Assembly: GCA_015680685.1 (NCBI GenBank)
Contig: MNCI01010476.1
Coordinates: 15,058-79,057 of the forward strand
DNA: 64,000 nucleotides
Direction: 5' to 3'
DNA from: Gnetum montanum
Lineage: Eukaryota; Streptophyta; Gnetopsida; Gnetales; Gnetaceae
Shown here: piece after piece, positions 1-11,670 of the stretch
Layout: every line of letters begins with the position of its first letter
Position numbering within the stretch: position 1 is the stretch's first letter
The notes under the pieces: generated by a model
What the model saw: only the letters and a program-made list of their open reading frames with translations
What the model was told of the DNA's origin: nothing
The model's database searches: none
Program-made: the position numbers and the translations under genes

Positions 1-281
1 AAAGGTAAAAACCAAACATTAGCAATTAATGGAATATAGTTCATACCATCTTCGGAGCACTTATTAAGTGATGAATCAAACAAAGTAATCAAAAACACAA
101 AGAAATGAAAAAGTATAAACGATGTTGTAAAACAAAAATAAGAAAAGTTAAAGAAATTTGTAAAACAAAAATGTGTAAAACAAAAACTAAAAAAGAAACT
201 GAGAGCCTCAAATGATTAGCATAGTTGGCCATCTCCCCCATGACTCAGTTAGAAAGGGAAGATCCGAAATAATGAGTGAGG

Positions 282-903
282 TCATTCCCTCTCAAATGTG
301 CTATGTGCATAGACCATTTTAGGTTCATGATAAGGTTTTGTTGGTTGCACATAGACTAGTATTCTCCTATCGAAGTACTCATTTGAATTTTCTAAGAGTT
401 TCCAACTTTCCTTGATTGGTGGTTTTAGATTAAGGGTTGGAAGTTGGCGACACTCTTGCTCCAGTGCATCTATGCTTCCTATGTGGGTGCAATTTGGTCC
501 CCCAGTTAGTTCCATGCATATTGGTGGGTTTCTCTCTTGATTAGCTATCAACCACTGGGTGTTCTCTTGCTGTGTGGTTGCTACATACAAGCACTTTTGT
601 ATGTTAACTCTAGGCACACTAGTTGCATGCAGGAGATGTTGAACATTCCTGTACACTATCATCCTCAATATCACTGTATGTGATGCATGGAACCTTCTTC
701 TTCTCGATCTTTCCATAAGTGTTTTCCTTAGATATTTCCAAGGAAAGATCATGGATTCCTAGGCATGCATTTATGGTACTTAGCCATGCCTTTCCCATTA
801 TTACTGGGAAGTCCCCTTTGTCATTGTTTACTTGGATCACTAGGAAATCAGCAGGGTATGACCAACCACACACAATGGTAATGATGTCCTCCACCAATCC
901 CAA
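282..903 (-). pseudogene. Retrotransposon protease joined to integrase C-terminal end (element A)
   Basis: The upstream half (903-619) reads as a retropepsin-like domain: a hydrophobic DFLVIQV strand, then the segment PVIMGKAWLSTINACLG that matches the usual Pro-Val-Ile-Leu-Gly-Arg-Xaa-Phe-Leu pattern. The catalytic Asp-Ser-Gly lies further upstream and is not clear here. After a frame change the sequence (752-282) continues with protease-to-RT linker, and its last 25-30 residues resemble the extreme C-terminus of the integrase at 32843-33073 (KPYHEPK versus KPFHEHK). A fusion of protease linker to integrase tail is best explained by one deletion of pol. It is not a working protein. Confidence 0.65.
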
Positions 904-1630
904 AGGAATGGTGATGGACTAGTCAGCTAGCTCTAAGCAAATATTGCTCTTCTTTAGTGGAGGTAGGTTCCAAGATTTATACATTTCTTGTGATATTAAG
1001 TTGACTCTGAAACCTGAGTCAAGAAGAGCCTTATATGGTTCATTCCCAGCAACTTGGAGGTAGCTTAAGGGACTTCCAAGATTACAGAGTTTTCCTAGGA
1101 AGGTGGCCTTCCTTGATCCAGTTAGTGATTGTATGTGTTAACATAACCGTATGCGTTGAGCTCTATTGTTGGTTTGAAGGGAGCTTCGAAGCCTTATTTG
1201 ATGGAGGAACGTTCGAGGGCTCAACTGCTTGTGGTTGTGAGAGCTTTTTTGGACTATTGATTCTAAAGAAAGGTCTTCTCCTTGTATGGTTGTTAGAACC
1301 AATAGCGGGTTGCAGGTTTATAGCTCTCGTAGCATTACATTGCTGCGGTTGAGTGGGGAGTTACCCCTACATTGCTGGAGTGGGTGGTAGTGGAGCTATC
1401 GGTGTAAGAGTTGCGGGTGGATTTGGAGGATGGTATGCATGTGGTGTATCTCTCCCAGGAGAAGGACTCCTATAGTACTCCCAAGCTTGGTAGTCACGTT
1501 GTGGGGTCACATGACTAACAGAGTCACTTGGAGAGATTGGTTGTTACACGTAGTAGCCATATGGATCCAGTTGCCGATAAGGGTATTGTTGTCTTGGCGG
1601 TGTCATCCCCCATGACTATGGGTATCACCA

Positions 1631-3680
1631 CTACTGGTGTTGCTCCATAGGTTGTGGAAAATTTCCACTTGGATAATATGTTAATGGTTGGTGGAATTGC
1701 CTTGAGTTACCTTGGAGATAAGGTAACCGACGGGGTGCTTGCCGTTTGTTAAGTCTTGGGTTGAGTGCATACACCCCAGACTCTTGTAGATGTGAGATTA
1801 TTAGGCAACATCCCTTAGGATGGTCACATTGACATATCTCACATTCACCATCATCATCCGTATTGGAATCCACAACTCTTTGATGATAGTCATTTTACCC
1901 TTACCTTTGTTATGTGCATGGTCCAAATCCCTCTTCTTTTTCTTATCATGGTCACTACTTCGCTCCTTAGACTCCTCTATGATTTTTAAAATGGTTTCAA
2001 ATCTACTATCTAAGGAGTCCCACATCTGATCTACCTTAGCTGACACTTCTATTGTTAATTTCTAAAGCGGCAAGGTTTTCCTACTCACCAACTCTTCGAG
2101 TGGTGACTCATCCTCCTCCTCACAGAATCTCACTCCCCTCTTTCGAAGGGAAGGATCGTGGTTATACTCTTCCGCACGTTCTCTATTACGTAGCTCTTCT
2201 TCTTCCTTAGCTACTTATTTCAACAATCTATGAACCTCATGGGACCTAAGTTCAGATAATCTCCCTTGGGCATATGTCCCAAGGGTTCTCCTGGTTTCAT
2301 GTCTTTGCCCATCTATGAGATGGCGTAGTTGATCCCGTTGTGTGTAACCATGGCCCGAGCAACAATGTAATAGTGCATAATATTGGCCCATGGTAGCATC
2401 GAAGGGTTTGTGATTACCCTGCTTCCATCCTTGGATTTGCTTTCACAAGTTGGACACTCGTGAGTATGTTTGGTATTTATCATTAAACAATTCTAGCATC
2501 GTACTCCACCTTCGAATGGATTCCTATTGAAGGACTGGTACCAGCTTTCCACTTCTTTTATGAGTATCCTTGGGAACAACTTTAACTTTTGTCACTCATT
2601 CTCAATATTTTGCAAGGCACATGCATCATGAAATTCCTGTAAATGGTTTTGCGAATCAGCGTTGTATCCCCCCTCAAATCATGGGATATTATTCATATCT
2701 AGTCTCTTGATCCGGCTATCTTTTTGGTGCCTTGTAGGTATTCTAACAACCTCTGTGATGTCTAACATGCTTCAGGTTGCAAGTAGGGGTTTGTCATGGC
2801 CATTTCTCTCATGGAATCTGTGATGCCTACGTGGTTCCCTACTTTCCCTTCTTCCATGTCGTGATTCCCTAGAATGCTCTCTTCCTCACTCTCGACTCTC
2901 TCGTCGAGGTCTCTCATTTTTCTTACCCTTATCCTCACGGTTAGGTTCCTTATGATTGCATCTAGACGTTGAAGGAGAGGGTGAATGTGATGATGAAGGG
3001 GAAGAGGAAGGAGAACCATCACCATGATGATGTTTCCTATCTTCCCTTCGGTGATGTCGACCCCAATCATAATGACAATCAGAATGCTTGCCCTTATCTT
3101 GTGTTTGTGTTCCCTCATTGAACACTTGGTGTTCATGGGAATTAAAACTAGGGTTATGTATCGTGGAGTGAAGGTTCTAATACACCACCTCCTCACTATC
3201 GTTAGGAGGGGGAACATTATTTTGTGGAGAACCTATTAAAATAGGTTCACCACCCTTAATTTCTCTTATGACGGGCAAAGATTTATGGGGTCCTTTGCCC
3301 TTCAACGATGTGTGGTAACTCTCCTGCCGCGAGTCTCGTTGACATTGCACTTCTATGGGATGGTAGTCCCTTGCGTTGTAATTGCATGCAACATACTCAA
3401 CATATAATTGTGACATGCCTATTCATGCAAGGGCACAAAGGAGCATGTTGGGGGCAGTTTTGTCTGGAGGCAACACTATGTTACCTTCCAAGTCTCTCCA
3501 ACACAGTTGTTCATCTTGATGGAAGACAAAGGTAAAGTCGGGTATATATTCATCGTGATGAATATATCCCACACTGAATTGTTGAGGAACTGGTGGATTT
3601 TGATTATGTGTGTTGTGCCGCCGATTTTCTCTAGTGTTGGTCCTAGGTGGTGAAGTGCTTTTGTGTGGAGAAGAAGACAT
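1631..3680 (-). pseudogene. Decayed gag of element A
   Basis: The gag reading frame is broken over several frames on the minus strand. A likely start is the ATG at 3680, giving a Ser/Pro/Thr-rich N-terminus (MSSSPHKSTSPPR). The same MSSS start occurs at 38882 in the related element. Further along is a Ser/Pro-rich low-complexity tract (about 3010-2940) followed by a stretch rich in Arg, Glu and Lys. The related copy has an equivalent SPSSSPS tract. Stops and shifts are frequent, so nothing is translated in full. In this family gag would form the particle that packages the RNA. Confidence 0.65.
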
Positions 3681-3806
3681 TTTTGTCTTATTCGGTGTGC
3701 TATTTACCATTATGTTATATTTTTGTTTGATCAACCCTAAGGGTTCGTTTTAGCTCCTAACGATGTAAATGATTTCCTATGTTCTACGTAGTGCACAAAC
3801 AACTAA

Positions 3807-3825
3807 GTCCCCAACAATGATGCCA
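3807..3825 (-). other. Primer-binding site of element A (decayed tRNA-Asp type)
   Basis: On the minus strand, one base inside the LTR edge, the sequence is TGGCATCATTGTTGGGGAC. It differs from the tRNA-Asp-complementary site typical of plant Athila elements, TGGCGCCGTTGCCGGGGAC, only by C-to-T or G-to-A transitions. The position next to the LTR end supports the call. Confidence 0.75.
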
Positions 3826-3826
3826 A

Positions 3827-4491
3827 TGATAATTTGCGAGGTACTCCTACACTCAACCATATGAATACAAGCATTACACGTGCGATTCGATCAAACTCCA
3901 AGGACTAAGTGCTTACGTGCCCTAAGGAACACTTAAGGTTAATCAATCGTTGTCTTCCCAAACTTACTTGTATTGTCACGGTTGTANTGTACACACTCTG
4001 AACCAGTGTAATGCTACTGGGATTACCAAATGCTATTCATTACTAGGTTACCAAGCGTAGCACACGTGCTCGAAGCGGTTGTACTGAATGAACTTAACTA
4101 GGAGATTTGAGGGTTGAGAGTGATTAATTGTCTAAGAAAGCATTTAAACATTTAACAATAATTAAAGTTCTATTTAGCTTATTCCATGTACTACAAGGTT
4201 TATCAAAAAGTTTGTCTTTATTTCAGTACACAAATGTGTGCTCAGGTACATGAATAAAGATCCGTTCACTTTGAGACTCCTACTGTGGGCACATGGAAAT
4301 TATTCTATCTCTGGAATGGTAAAACTGCCAGAGTTTAGCTAAGGATCTAGATCTAGATGATCTTACAAGGGAAAGCCTCCTCTTATTTATAGACAAGGCA
4401 ATGGGTTGCGATATCATGTACGCGATATCGCAGGGGCCGACGTGATATCGCGTACGTGATATCACGGCCCATGCAATATCGCATATCATCA
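3827..4491 (-). repeat. LTR of element A (5' LTR)
   Basis: Boundaries come from alignment with the LTRs at 29801-30678 and 57096-57925. Read on the minus strand it starts TGATGATATGCG and ends ATTATCA just before the primer-binding site. A TATA box (TATAAATA on the minus strand) lies near 4384-4391. The U3 start (about 4408-4488) is packed with GATATC palindromes. The next five bases outside are tttgt, the expected target duplication, but the partner end lies outside the window. One N is present at 3987. Confidence 0.8.
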
Positions 4492-5155
4492 TTTGTAATA
4501 ACATTTCTCTCACAAAATTCATTTCATCAATTACTATATATCTTACCTGCGATAGTCGATGTTGCGTACTTATCGTTGCAGATGAAGAGAGTTCTTTGTA
4601 GGCACATATTCCAATGTTCAAACTGGAATGAATGGTTGTTGCGTTAATGTTAAATGCTATAAATCCTGTGGGTGCCATTACAAGTAAAGCATTATGTTTT
4701 TCATTGCAGTATTTCATGAAAGCATTACGAAGCGTGCCTATGAGAAATGACTTTCCTATACCAACTGTTCCTTGGATAATCATTCTTAAAGGGGAAACAA
4801 CTTCATTTGTTAACTGTGAAAACATCATGTGGCCTACAATTTTATTATAGCACTTCTTTTGCATTATACCTAGATTATCAGAATCGTAGGCATTGTAGTC
4901 ACGATCAATAACAATCATGGACCGAGATGATTTATTGCTGGTAATAAAACTTGTAGCAAATTTTGCAACATCCTCTCCTAGATATTGTAATGTCCAGTTA
5001 TGCATTCTATCAACATCTCGTAGCCCAAGCATCTCCACTTCTATTCTATGAAAATGACCTATTGATAAGAGATGATGGTTGAGGATTTCAAAATCATATT
5101 CCTTATGATCTTGCACCTGGGGAGTTACATCTACAAATTGTCTTTCTTCCTTCAA
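4492..5155 (-). pseudogene. Helitron PIF1-like helicase, truncated
   Basis: The minus-strand frame has a Walker A loop (QGTVGIGKSFLIGTL), followed by a conserved region with APTGFIAFNINATTIHS and a Walker B segment (YIVIDEMNFV). These are motifs I, Ia and II of PIF1-type DNA helicases fused to Helitron Rep proteins. Similarity stops right after motif II, where the LTR of element A begins (4491). The rest of the apparent open frame (down to 4280) is LTR sequence and not helicase. Confidence 0.85.
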
Positions 5156-5449
5156 AGCTTATTGGAATTCTTCTTCAGTATTAATCTTCGATGCTACATA
5201 CAAATGCTGAATAGACAACCACTTTATTTCAATACCCTCATCATTAGAACCAAGATCTCGCTTCACATCTCTAAATGGATAATGTAACAACAACATAGCC
5301 CAAGAGTATTTAATCCATTTTTGTTCTCCTTGCTTTGGTGGGATGAGAAACTTGGAATAATATTTGACAATAGCATCTGGCTTTGGGTGACGCGGATTCC
5401 AATTTGGATTGAACTTATTGTTTATGTTGCAATTGTACTCTTTAAAAGC

Positions 5450-6276
5450 CTACAGCAATGAGACACCCTCCATCAAAAGCGGATGTTTCTGATACATATT
5501 AATAAGAGTTGTGTAGTTTTTAGCTTCATGAGTTTTATTTAAATTAATTTGAACTTTTTTGTACACTTGTCGAGAAACATTGAGTGTGCGGAAAACACAA
5601 CTACAGTTTACCAAAGGAAGCTCATACAACATGTGATAGACCTCCATAGCACCAATGTCTCTATCTATAGTAGCATCCATCATGAGCCTTCTATAGGTTG
5701 ATAGAGCATCTTCATGAGGATCCCTTGACTTAGAAATTTGCAATAACATGTCACGAAAAGATTGTGATTTCTTCTCTATTTTAACTACATATTTTGCAAT
5801 ATATTTTATGAAAAAATATCATGACATTATTGGCTGAAAATCTGTATTTTTCCTCCATGTCTGAAGCATCATTCTTTCATGAACATTAAGCCTTGAATCA
5901 TTTCTTTGAGGAACATAAGTAACCTCATTATTATTTTCTGGATCTCTCTGAAGAGTTGATTATAAAGATAATGAGCAAGGAACATTGTACTTAGAATTGA
6001 AAAATACAAAATTTGAATATCTATATATTTTTTCCCATGATAAATTAAATTTTACTTGCTAATAAAAATGAATGTAATGGTGAGGAATTAGTAATAACAC
6101 AACATTTTGATTAGAAAGTGGCACTTGCAAACTTCTTTGCCATTACGTTTTCGTAAGCATGTACCAAGTTTGCATATAGTATGTCTTTGAATAGCATTAA
6201 GCAAATCAACATAATTAGTTTCCAGATCCATACATTGTAGTTGTTCAGCAGTCAACTCACATGGATGACGTAACAT
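5450..6276 (-). pseudogene. Helitron protein, linker between Rep and helicase
   Basis: Two open pieces (6276-6088 and 5749-5450) follow the Rep domain in the expected order. The first contains a Cys-rich stretch ending CKCHF, like the conserved CRFHFP segment of plant Helitron proteins. The second contains MLYELPLVNCSCVFRTLNVS, the usual lead-in to the helicase. The 300 bases between them hold frameshifted remnants. Confidence 0.65.
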
Positions 6277-6358
6277 ATTTACACGTAAAGCCTAAGTGAG
6301 AAGACAAATTGAAAGAAGTAACAATGGAGAAATTAATATCTCTGTATTCTAAGAAATA

Positions 6359-6832
6359 TCAACAAAAAAACTGTGTAAAGAATAGAAAAGATAAATGAGA
6401 ACTTGCATTATTTGGATGTCCATTTGCTGTAAATATTGGATTCCATGCATTTGTAATTGAATTAAAAAATTCCTTTGCCCTACACATGATGTGAGGATCA
6501 TTATGGTCAAGCTCATCTACCTTTGGAGCACCTTGTATCCATAGGAAACCATGCACATGTGGAGATCTACGATGTTGCCACTCATATTGTGTCCAATAGT
6601 TAACAACATGGAACTCATTCATGAAAACTGTTTTAAGAAAGGCAATGTGATGACGATGCACAAACTCTGCAACTATATGTGGATTTTCTATCATATTACT
6701 TTGCCTCCAACGTTTGAGTTTAGATGAGTTCTTAGGTGGAACTCCTTCCATTAGATTATGCAACTCAGGCCAATAGAGATCTGCCGCACTCAGAGTAAAA
6801 AAGATAGTAGGTGTTCCCAATTGATTCACCAT
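6359..6832 (-). pseudogene. Helitron Rep (HUH-type) domain
   Basis: A 157-residue open stretch matches the N-terminal Helitron helicase-like domain. It starts with FFTLSAADLYWPEL, has the segment EWQHRRSPHVHGFLWI that carries the His-hydrophobic-His metal-binding motif, and continues with a region rich in Asp, His and Cys (DHNDPHIMCR). In intact Helitrons this domain nicks and joins DNA during rolling-circle transposition. The downstream catalytic tyrosines are not in this open stretch. The frame ends within it, so no complete enzyme is made. Confidence 0.8.
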
Positions 6833-7659
6833 GTTAGTTAGCTTTGCTTTACATTTTCTTTAATAAGATGGTGTACCACAAATGAATGTACCATATTGCA
6901 TTAAATTATCAACAATGACATGTGATGGAGCATTATTCAATTGTTTTCGTAGTTCTTCAATAGTTATGGGTGCATCAACAATATTTTTTTAAAAAAATAC
7001 AGTGGTAGATTCCATTTCCTGTCTCCTAATGATATTATAGATATGATACCTACAAATAAATGACACATCGTTGCTTAAATGTCATAAAAAACATTATGAA
7101 TAATGCTAATAACAAAAAAATAGAGAATTAATATTTACCTAAATCACTTGTGACGTCCAAATCTACCATCTTTGTAGTGACTAAGATGTTTTGCCTATTC
7201 ATGCAATTTTACATCTTTAGCTCTACGCTCAAGAAAATTGCATTTTTGTTTAGGAAAAAGACTTGGAAATGCCATCATAAATAACCCCATCATGTTAAAC
7301 TCATTAATAGGAGAATCAGACATGGAAGGCCACTAGGCAACATCTGAATCCTACAATGATGGATTATGCATCTATGCTCTTATCCAGTCAATTCCCTTTC
7401 TTACAATTCCAACACGTTGTGCAANGCAATGATGGATTATGCATCTATGCCCTTATCCAGTCAATTCCCTTTCTTACAATTCCAACACGTTGTGCAATTG
7501 ATGATGTGTGACCGATAATGTTTTCATCATCTATCTGAAGCACAGGACCTTGAAATTGCAATCTCATTTCTCCATCCTTTTTTGACAATGGAATATAAGG
7601 AATGTTATGGAAGATGTTAACATCACCGGTATCAGCAACATCATCTAATGCATGCATAT

Positions 7660-8930
7660 TAATCTTAACATCTTATAGTATGGATCATTTTCCTTCTTAA
7701 AAATCAAAACTTCCTAAAGTCTTCTCTTGTTGACAATGAAATTATACTCGGTGCCCATTTGATCTACTCTTCTCAATATCAAGAAAGGGATGCCTTTAAT
7801 TCTAAGAGGAAGTATTTTAGTAATCTGTGTGACATCCTAAGAAAAGCTAATTATGTGACCTTTATACTTGAACTATCCACCAACTGCATGTGTAACTTGT
7901 AAAATGGGATTGATTTTTGCAATTAACATTTCTTCAACCTCAGTTAAATAGCCTAGGATAGGTGGTTGGATACTAGGATCCATGTTATTTTCAACAGAAA
8001 ATCATTTGATTTCACAATCAAAACTGTCAAGAATATTATGTTTCTTTTCTTTAATGCACCTATTGCATGTGTGTCCTCTATTTCTGGTTGAATCCAATAA
8101 TATGCTAAGAAACATTTCATTGCATACATTGCAGGAACGTGGATTTGCAAAACTTCTAACTACAGTATTAAAATTATGTATTGCTTAAGCATTTTTTGTA
8201 CTTGCCTTTTGCAATCTTGGGAAAGACTGAATAGGTTCTAAAGAAGGCATTTCCATTGTTAGTGCATTGGCAACATCTATAGCTTCATTTATTCAATGAA
8301 ATGAATTTTCTTCTTGTCGATGTTGCCTCTTTCGGTGCTCACTTTCACTATAATGTAGTTGTTCTTGATCTTCTTGCAATTGTTGTTCTTCTTCCTGTGT
8401 GATTTCTGAGATGTTGCTTGATTAACAGGCATAGATGCATTTCTAATATCCTACAAAAAATGTTTCAAAATCTAAACTAAAAATTGAATTAAACTATTTA
8501 CCAACTTGAGTATGGGCAAACACCAACTTGCATTTCTTCTTGATTATATACATTATTAGTATCAATAATGTGGATCATTGCATTGGATGAATTTCCAAGT
8601 GATGAGAGGGGATTTGAAGTTGACATAACCTAAAAAAATATATGCAATGTAAGTATGTAAATAAAATGAGAAAATTTTTCTATGATAAATATTTGTTTTG
8701 AAATATTAAAAAATGCATAAATTACATACTCCTGAATTTTGTAGAATTAGTTCTCATTCTCGTTCACGTTGTTTTGCTTCTCGTTTTAGAAATTTTCTTC
8801 TCTCCTCTGCAGTCATCGATTTTGGATTTTTAGTTTCTATAATCCATGGTTGTCCTGTTCTTCGGCCATGCCCACACACATGCCTATTGCCATGATCTCT
8901 ATAAATTGTATTACTTGTTGCAGTAGATGA
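7660..8930 (-). pseudogene. Helitron protein, N-terminal region
   Basis: On the minus strand near 8895-8715 there is a basic segment (TAEERRKFLKREAKQRE). Near 8150-8060 lie cysteine pairs (CNVC and, about 20 residues on, CNRC). They are followed by a segment with LTEVEEMLIAKINP and then GGxFKYKGH, the pattern found upstream of the Rep domain in plant Helitron proteins (the DUF6570 type). Stops break it in several places. The function of this N-terminal domain is not established. It may bind DNA or RNA. Confidence 0.6.
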
Positions 8931-9289
8931 TTGTTGTTGCTGATCTTAAAGAGAGTGTTCTTTGCCTTCTCTATTGGGATGAATAGCAGGAGGATCTATG
9001 TTTGTGAAAATGCACAAATTCCAATATTACACCTCTTAATCTTGTAAGACAATGCCCATGTTCAATATCTATAAATATTATACCACACAAAAACCATCAT
9101 CACCCTAATCGTCACCATGATCATAATCATCACCATTTTTATTAATAATAAATATTCATTATTGTCCACTGTTTATAATAAAAAATATCATTATTATTGT
9201 AATTGTAACTATCACCATTTATAATAATAATAACTATTCAATATTACCCATCATTTATAATAATAAATATTCATTGGTTACCCATGTCG
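8931..9289. other. AT-rich spacer with simple sequence
   Basis: Contains runs built from ATC/ATT/CACC words (about 9080-9270) such as repeated catcaccat and aataataa. No coding signal is seen. It may contain the outer Helitron terminus, but I could not recognise it. Confidence 0.4.
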
Positions 9290-10010
9290 GGACCTACGTG
9301 TGAGGGAATATAAAGAAACAAATAGGAAGCCTAGGGGTCCAGGGCATCAATCGAATAAAGATTTAGCTCCTTTGCAATGCCCCCTGACTCTTTAGCTTCC
9401 ATGCACATGGTGCATGCACATGAGAGAATATGAAAAGATGAATGGGGAGCCTAGGGATCGAGGGCATTAATTGAATAGAGATTTAGCTCCTCTGCAGTGA
9501 CTCTTTAGCTCCCTTGCACGTGGTGCATGTGCATGAGGAAATATGAAGAGATGAATGGGGAGCCCAAGAGTCAGGGGCGTTAATCGAATAGAGTTTTAGC
9601 TCCTTTGCAGTGACTCTTTGGCTTTTTGAATTTTCATATTTGGCTCCCCTGCAATGACTCTTTGGCTCCCTTGCAATCGAATAAAGATCCATCTCCCCTG
9701 CAATGACTCTTTGGCTTCCTTGCACATGGTGCATGCACATGAGAGAATACGAAAAGATGTATGGGGAGCCTAGGGGTTGAGGGCATCAATTGAATAGAGA
9801 TTCAGCTCCCTTGTAGTGACTCTTTGGCTCCCTTACACGTGGTGCATGCGCGTGAGGAAATAGGAAGAGATGAATGGGAAGCCCAAGGGTCGGGGGGTGT
9901 CAATCGAATAGAGATTTAGCTCCCTTGCAGTGACTCTTTGGCTTTTTGACTTTTCAAATTCGGCTTCCCTGCAGTGACTCTTTGGCTCCCCTACACATGA
10001 TGCGTTACAT
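9290..10010. repeat. Minisatellite, unit about 113 bp with internal expansions
   Basis: Copies of one module can be followed by the words gcacatggtgcatgcacatg, ggggagccta and tgactctttggctccc. The first word recurs near 9403, 9515, 9721, 9835 and 9993. Spacings are about 113 or multiples lengthened by extra copies of the tgactctttggctccc sub-module. Copies have diverged by several percent. No reading frame is preserved through it. Confidence 0.8.
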
Positions 10011-10110
10011 GGAGGGCGATAAATCCACTTCCCCCTCCCCCCCTATCCTATGAGAACATGGAGGGTGACAAATCCACTCTCTCCCCCCCCCCCATCCTAT
10101 GAGACGAGTT
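10011..10110. repeat. Two-copy tandem repeat with C-runs
   Basis: The segment acatggagggygayaaatccact followed by a C/T-rich run and atcctatgaga occurs twice in tandem, about 57 bases apart. It adjoins the minisatellite upstream. Confidence 0.7.
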
Positions 10111-10890
10111 GGCCTCTTAGCCTAAACAAGGTTAAAAAATGGAAAGAGATTTTCAAATAAGGTTAGGAAAGTGGGAAGGGGAGGTGGGGATGGTGAAGTA
10201 ATAAAATTAAAATGCAATAATGGAGAATTTTATATTCTAATTCTCAAACAAATTTTTGAATAAGGAAAATGTAGGTGAAGTAAAATGAGATATGCAAATA
10301 AATATTTTTATTTTGTCCTATACCATTTAATGAAAGTCCCGGTGGAAGAAAAAGGATGCGATGTGAGTAAATTTATTAGCACATATGCTTTTAATTTATT
10401 TAAATAAATTCAATGTTTAAAGAATTCAAATAATTGAAATTTTTTTACCCTATAGAAACTATCTTTTCCTCAAAATAAGTGTTCTAAAATAAAGGTGCAT
10501 CCATGGAATGCAATTATGCAAGCCAAAACTCCACATACCAAGAGCTTCAAAATTTCATTGTGAGATATGGATCTACTATGAATGCATAATGTCACTCAAT
10601 GTTTAGTATCAATTTTCAAAACTTGCTAGTTTGTTAACCCTTGAAGTTGTAGTATTAATATGGATTAATAGATTTTCATGGGAATATTTGTATCAAATAT
10701 AAGAAAAATGCATTTCAAATCATGGCCATGTAATGTATAACATGAAGGTAGTGAAACTATCTATAGTGAGAAACTTTTTTGCCTTGAATTGTCACTTCTA
10801 TTTCACTATTGTTTATGCTATTATTAGAATTGTATTCCATATATTATGTTTTACTTCTGCTAATTTTTAAGCCTTTTGATTCTAGAGTCT
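10111..10890. other. Intergenic, nothing recognised
   Basis: AT-rich sequence with no long open frame, no RNA gene and no recognisable repeat boundary. Confidence 0.4.
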
Positions 10891-10899
10891 ATCTCCACT

Positions 10900-11670
10900 T
10901 CTCTATTTAGAAGCAATATTTTTTCGAGGTGTATCCACTAGCACAATATAATCTGCAAATAACATACACCAACGGATTTCATCTTGTATTTCCTTTGATA
11001 ATTCATCCATAATAATGACAACTAAGTATGGGCTAAACATAGATCCTTGATGTAGACCTATTGTGATTGGGAAATCAAGCTATTCTAATTTTAGTGATAG
11101 CCCCTTCATATATGTCTTGAACTAATGTTTTTCCTCCACAAGGTCCACCAAATAATTTCTCTAGGTACTCTATCATATGCTTTTTTCTAAGGCAATGAAA
11201 ATCATATGCAGATTTTTTTTATGTTTGATGAATTTCTCCATCAATTATTGTATCAAGAAAATGGCTTCTATAGTATATCTCCTTGGCATAAATTGAAATT
11301 GATTTTCAATTAATGTTGATCAAATCTAAGATGTTGCTCTGGCTCTCTCTCAAAGCTTTATAGTATGGCTCATTAGCTTGATCTCTTGATAGTTTGCACA
11401 AGTTTGTACACCTTTATTTTTGGAGATGGAAACAACAAAGTTTTGTCTCCAATTGTTGGCCATTTCTCCATCCTTCAAAATTTTGTTAAATAATTGTATC
11501 AGTTGAGAAACTCTTGTATCTTTTAATGCTTTCCAAGCTTCTATCACTCCAAATGACAGTCGCTGAGGTTGATTTTTTTCATCAACATCGTAAATACAGA
11601 ATAGCTCACTGGTATTTAGACAAACAATAAAGGTGCTTTTTAGTGTGCGAAGACCTGCACGGCAACACAA
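10900..11670 (-). pseudogene. LINE reverse transcriptase remnant
   Basis: On the minus strand the sequence reads, through several stops, as the central RT part of a plant non-LTR retrotransposon. It has a segment ANNWRQNFVVSISKNKG, then YQEIKLMSHTIKLWERA, then the block LHMIFIALEKAYDRVPRE, which contains the first catalytic Asp region. The FADD box appears near 10950 as FADY. The 5' part (endonuclease) and 3' part are missing. The open stretch at 11670-11350 is its longest intact piece. It is dead because of the stops and the altered catalytic box. Confidence 0.75.

Larger units (their letters stand above)
1..4491 (-). mobile_element. Athila-like Ty3/gypsy element A, internally deleted, partial
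   Basis: This retrotransposon lies on the minus strand and its far end is outside the window. In its own 5'-to-3' order it has an LTR (3827-4491), a primer-binding site (3807-3825), gag (from about 3680 down to about 1630) and protease (about 903-619), and then jumps directly to the last codons of integrase (about 375-282). RT, RNase H and most of integrase are missing. The same parts are present in the related element at 29801-57925, so the gap is a deletion with its junction near 370-400. The LTR interrupts a Helitron helicase frame. The Athila assignment rests on the primer-binding site and on the RT and integrase of the related copy. Many stops and frameshifts show it is inactive. Confidence 0.8.
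4492..8930 (-). mobile_element. Helitron (autonomous type), broken, cut by element A
   Basis: The minus strand carries the parts of a plant Helitron RepHel protein in the right order. From high to low coordinate these are an N-terminal cysteine-rich region (about 8160-7700), a Rep-type domain with a His-Val-His motif (6832-6359), a linker with Cys/His pairs (6276-6088), a conserved middle region (5749-5450) and the start of a PIF1-like helicase (5155 to about 4492). The frames are interrupted by stops and shifts, and the helicase stops abruptly at the LTR of element A. Its remainder should lie beyond position 1. I could not find a convincing terminal TC or CTRR hairpin, so the outer limit near 8930 is only where coding similarity fades. 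Confidence 0.8.
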
